The position numbers and the translations under genes were made by a program. Below, piece by piece: positions 6,456-7,702 of a DNA stretch of 7,702 nt. This DNA comes from Omnitrophica bacterium RIFCSPLOWO2_01_FULL_45_10b (GTDB taxonomy: Bacteria; Omnitrophota; Omnitrophia; Omnitrophales; Danuiimicrobiaceae): contig MHFM01000056.1 of NCBI GenBank assembly GCA_001804205.1, positions 8,319 to 16,020 of the forward strand, in the 5' to 3' direction. Each line of letters starts with the position of its first letter. Position 1 is the stretch's first letter. The notes below the pieces were generated by a model. It had not been told where the DNA came from and made no database searches. It was given only the letters and a program-made list of their open reading frames with translations.

Positions 6456-7523
6456 TTAAATTAAAAATGATTCTAAAGGCCGTCGCAATGAGTGGATTTT
6501 TGGTTTTTCGGCATGGCCCATCCGGAACAGTAAGATCAAGCCGTTTTGATCAGAGAGTTCGAATAACGATAGAAATTGACGTTTGAGCTCTTCCAATTTT
6601 CTTCTTTGCTTGTTATCGAAGTCATGGCCGCCTGTTTGAAGAAGATTAATGATAAAGATAGGAAGAGCTTCCATCGGCTGAATCGCAAGACCTTCGCATG
6701 TAATTTCATGCCACACTCTTTCCATGATCTCACCACCAACTGTATAATCCAACGGTTTATGCGTTGGCGCAGCAATCAGTCCGACTGCTTGGGAAGTCAA
6801 TAATTGAAATTGGGTATAAAGATTGAAAAGGAAGCTCAGGCCCACAGAGTTCAATAATTTCAACCGTTGCCAGGAACGGACAAGTTTAAACATTAATTCG
6901 CCGCCGGCTCCACTTTCTAAAGTTCTAAGGTCAAGGCCATCCTTAGTTTTCTGCGTGTCCTCTTGATTGAAACGAAGCGTTTCGATGAGCTCCTTATGCA
7001 ATCGTTCATTTTCAAAACGCAATTGATCGGCCTTTCCTAAGAGGCAGCACAACTCTCGAAAAGAAGAGTGGTTTTTTTTCATCCACAAAAGTTTGAACCC
7101 TTTTTCTTGACTCACCATGTGTTCTAATTTTGAATAAATTGAAGTGTCTATCGTTCTCCACTGTTCATAAAATTTTCGATTGGTCACTCGCTGTTTAAGT
7201 GCGGAATAATGCGGGTGATGTTCCGATTCGGCTGGCTTAAAATGCAAAGTAGCGACCCAGAGTGGGTCACCCTCTTTAGGAAAGTAAGAGGCATCTAGAC
7301 AGTAGCCTAAATACGTTGCTTCCACCCGCATGTTTTCAATAGCAGCGCCTGCCGAAAGGTAGGGGACTAGGTACCCTTCATCGCAAAAGTTTTTGATGCG
7401 TTCTGAATCAAGAAAAAAATCGATTTGGTCCTGGCCCGGCTTAAATTTCCATGGTTGGAGATTGTCGGCAGACGGAGCCAGAATTCCTCGCTCCAATATT
7501 TGGCGTATATCTTCTTGTTTCAT
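6456..7523 (-). CDS. Nitroreductase-like flavoprotein (Acg/Rv1355c C-terminal type)
   Basis: A 355-residue protein, much longer than ordinary nitroreductases (about 200 residues) and near the size of Acg-type proteins. The N-terminal LAPSADNLQPWKF (15-27) is the FMN-contacting opening of the nitroreductase fold. SAGAAIENMRVEATYLGY (57-74), RVTNR (112-116), GGEIMERVWHEITCEGLAIQ (263-282) and LFRMGHAEKP (332-341) match the conserved points of the Acg/Rv1355c group. Between them lies a long helical insertion (about residues 150-250) with little charge near 226-252. Family enzymes bind FMN and reduce substrates with NAD(P)H, but Acg-type members may lack reductase activity and instead store or sequester flavin. 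The gene is first in the leftward operon, 93 nt upstream of the ThiF-like gene. Only a weak purine tract (AAAAGA) precedes ATG 7523. The physiological substrate cannot be deduced. Confidence 0.88.
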   Translation of the reverse strand: MKQEDIRQILERGILAPSADNLQPWKFKPGQDQIDFFLDSERIKNFCDEGYLVPYLSAGAAIENMRVEATYLGYCLDASYFPKEGDPLWVATLHFKPAESEHHPHYSALKQRVTNRKFYEQWRTIDTSIYSKLEHMVSQEKGFKLLWMKKNHSSFRELCCLLGKADQLRFENERLHKELIETLRFNQEDTQKTKDGLDLRTLESGAGGELMFKLVRSWQRLKLLNSVGLSFLFNLYTQFQLLTSQAVGLIAAPTHKPLDYTVGGEIMERVWHEITCEGLAIQPMEALPIFIINLLQTGGHDFDNKQRRKLEELKRQFLSLFELSDQNGLILLFRMGHAEKPKIHSLRRPLESFLI

Positions 7524-7702
7524 TTGTCTTTTATTATCGGCTTTTTGTTGAGGAATCTCACTTTGTTATTTTTTTTAGATTCTGTAGTTATAAGGTCTTA
7601 TTTTATCCAGGAATGTCATAGCATGTCCTAGTTTTTCCGGTTAAATTATGTCGTTTTTTCGTGTATTTTGTTCAAAAATAAAGACATGAGGGATGTGCAT
7701 AA
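7524..7702 (-). promoter_or_regulatory. Probable promoter region of the leftward operon
   Basis: No coding frame with family-like content is seen in this 179-nt AT-rich stretch ahead of the nitroreductase start. Read on the - strand, two sigma70-like pairs are possible. One is AGGACA (7629-7624) with TAAAAT (7605-7600), 18 bp apart. The other is TTGAAC (7675-7670) with CATAAT (7650-7645), 19 bp apart. The first lies beside an imperfect dyad, GGAATG...CATGTCC, at 7610-7628. The motif ATGTC/GACAT recurs at 7613, 7623, 7648 and 7683, with the first two exactly 10 bp apart. An inverted repeat GAATCT/AGATTC (7553-7558 and 7577-7582) lies in the would-be leader. Neither promoter is strong, and consensus matching in AT-rich DNA gives many false hits. 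Confidence 0.35.

Noticed and set aside
5430..7523. TOMM/RiPP biosynthetic cluster, because E1-like and nitroreductase-like proteins both occur in such clusters
   Set aside because: No YcaO cyclodehydratase or precursor peptide is seen, and the nitroreductase matches the Acg/Rv1355c group rather than SagB-type dehydrogenases.
7425..7631. Open + strand frame of 68 codons covering the nitroreductase start and upstream region
   Set aside because: Its first third is antisense to the conserved nitroreductase N-terminus. The rest is a by-product of T-rich DNA, giving a Leu/Phe-rich sequence without family likeness.
7648..7689. Short + strand frame starting MSFFRVFC at the right edge
   Set aside because: Only 13 codons, no ribosome binding site, and it lies in AT-rich promoter-like DNA.

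Overview
The window comes from a diderm (Gram-negative type) bacterium. It encodes a transmembrane beta-barrel protein with a signal peptide and a C-terminal aromatic residue, a periplasmic LolA-fold protein, and a LolCDE/MacB-like ABC transporter beside an exosortase locus. Base composition is moderate to AT-leaning. Exosortase loci of this kind occur in Proteobacteria, the PVC/Omnitrophota group and other environmental lineages. The sequence alone does not let me choose among them, so the taxon is left open.

Left part, + strand (1-1522): the last 34 codons of a family 2 glycosyltransferase run into an exosortase (catalytic Cys179, Arg224 and His246 all visible), which overlaps a separate EpsI/DUF3485 partner. 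All three genes overlap in series and the two starts that can be seen have strong Shine-Dalgarno sites, so this is the tail of one exopolysaccharide/protein-sorting operon. No PEP-CTERM substrate lies in the window.

Right part, - strand (7523 down to 1519): six genes run leftward in the order nitroreductase-like flavoprotein, ThiF/E1-like adenylyltransferase, LolA-like periplasmic protein (GTG start), FtsX/LolC/E-type permease, LolD/MacB-type ATPase, and outer-membrane beta-barrel. From ThiF to the barrel the gaps are 12, 3 and 1 nt and then an overlap, so those five are almost certainly co-transcribed. The nitroreductase lies 93 nt upstream, across an AT-rich spacer with mutually exclusive inverted repeats. 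The last four genes look like a complete inner-membrane to periplasm to outer-membrane route for a lipid or lipidated molecule. The first two look like an enzymatic pair, resembling the ThiF and nitroreductase halves of mycobacterial Rv1355c-type fusions. The working idea, which is inference, is a dedicated make-and-export system for an unknown envelope molecule.

The two operons converge, and their stop codons overlap with no intergenic space and no recognisable intrinsic terminator. The right edge (7524-7702) is non-coding as far as I can see and holds the probable promoter of the leftward operon. I saw no RNA genes, CRISPR arrays or insertion sequences.
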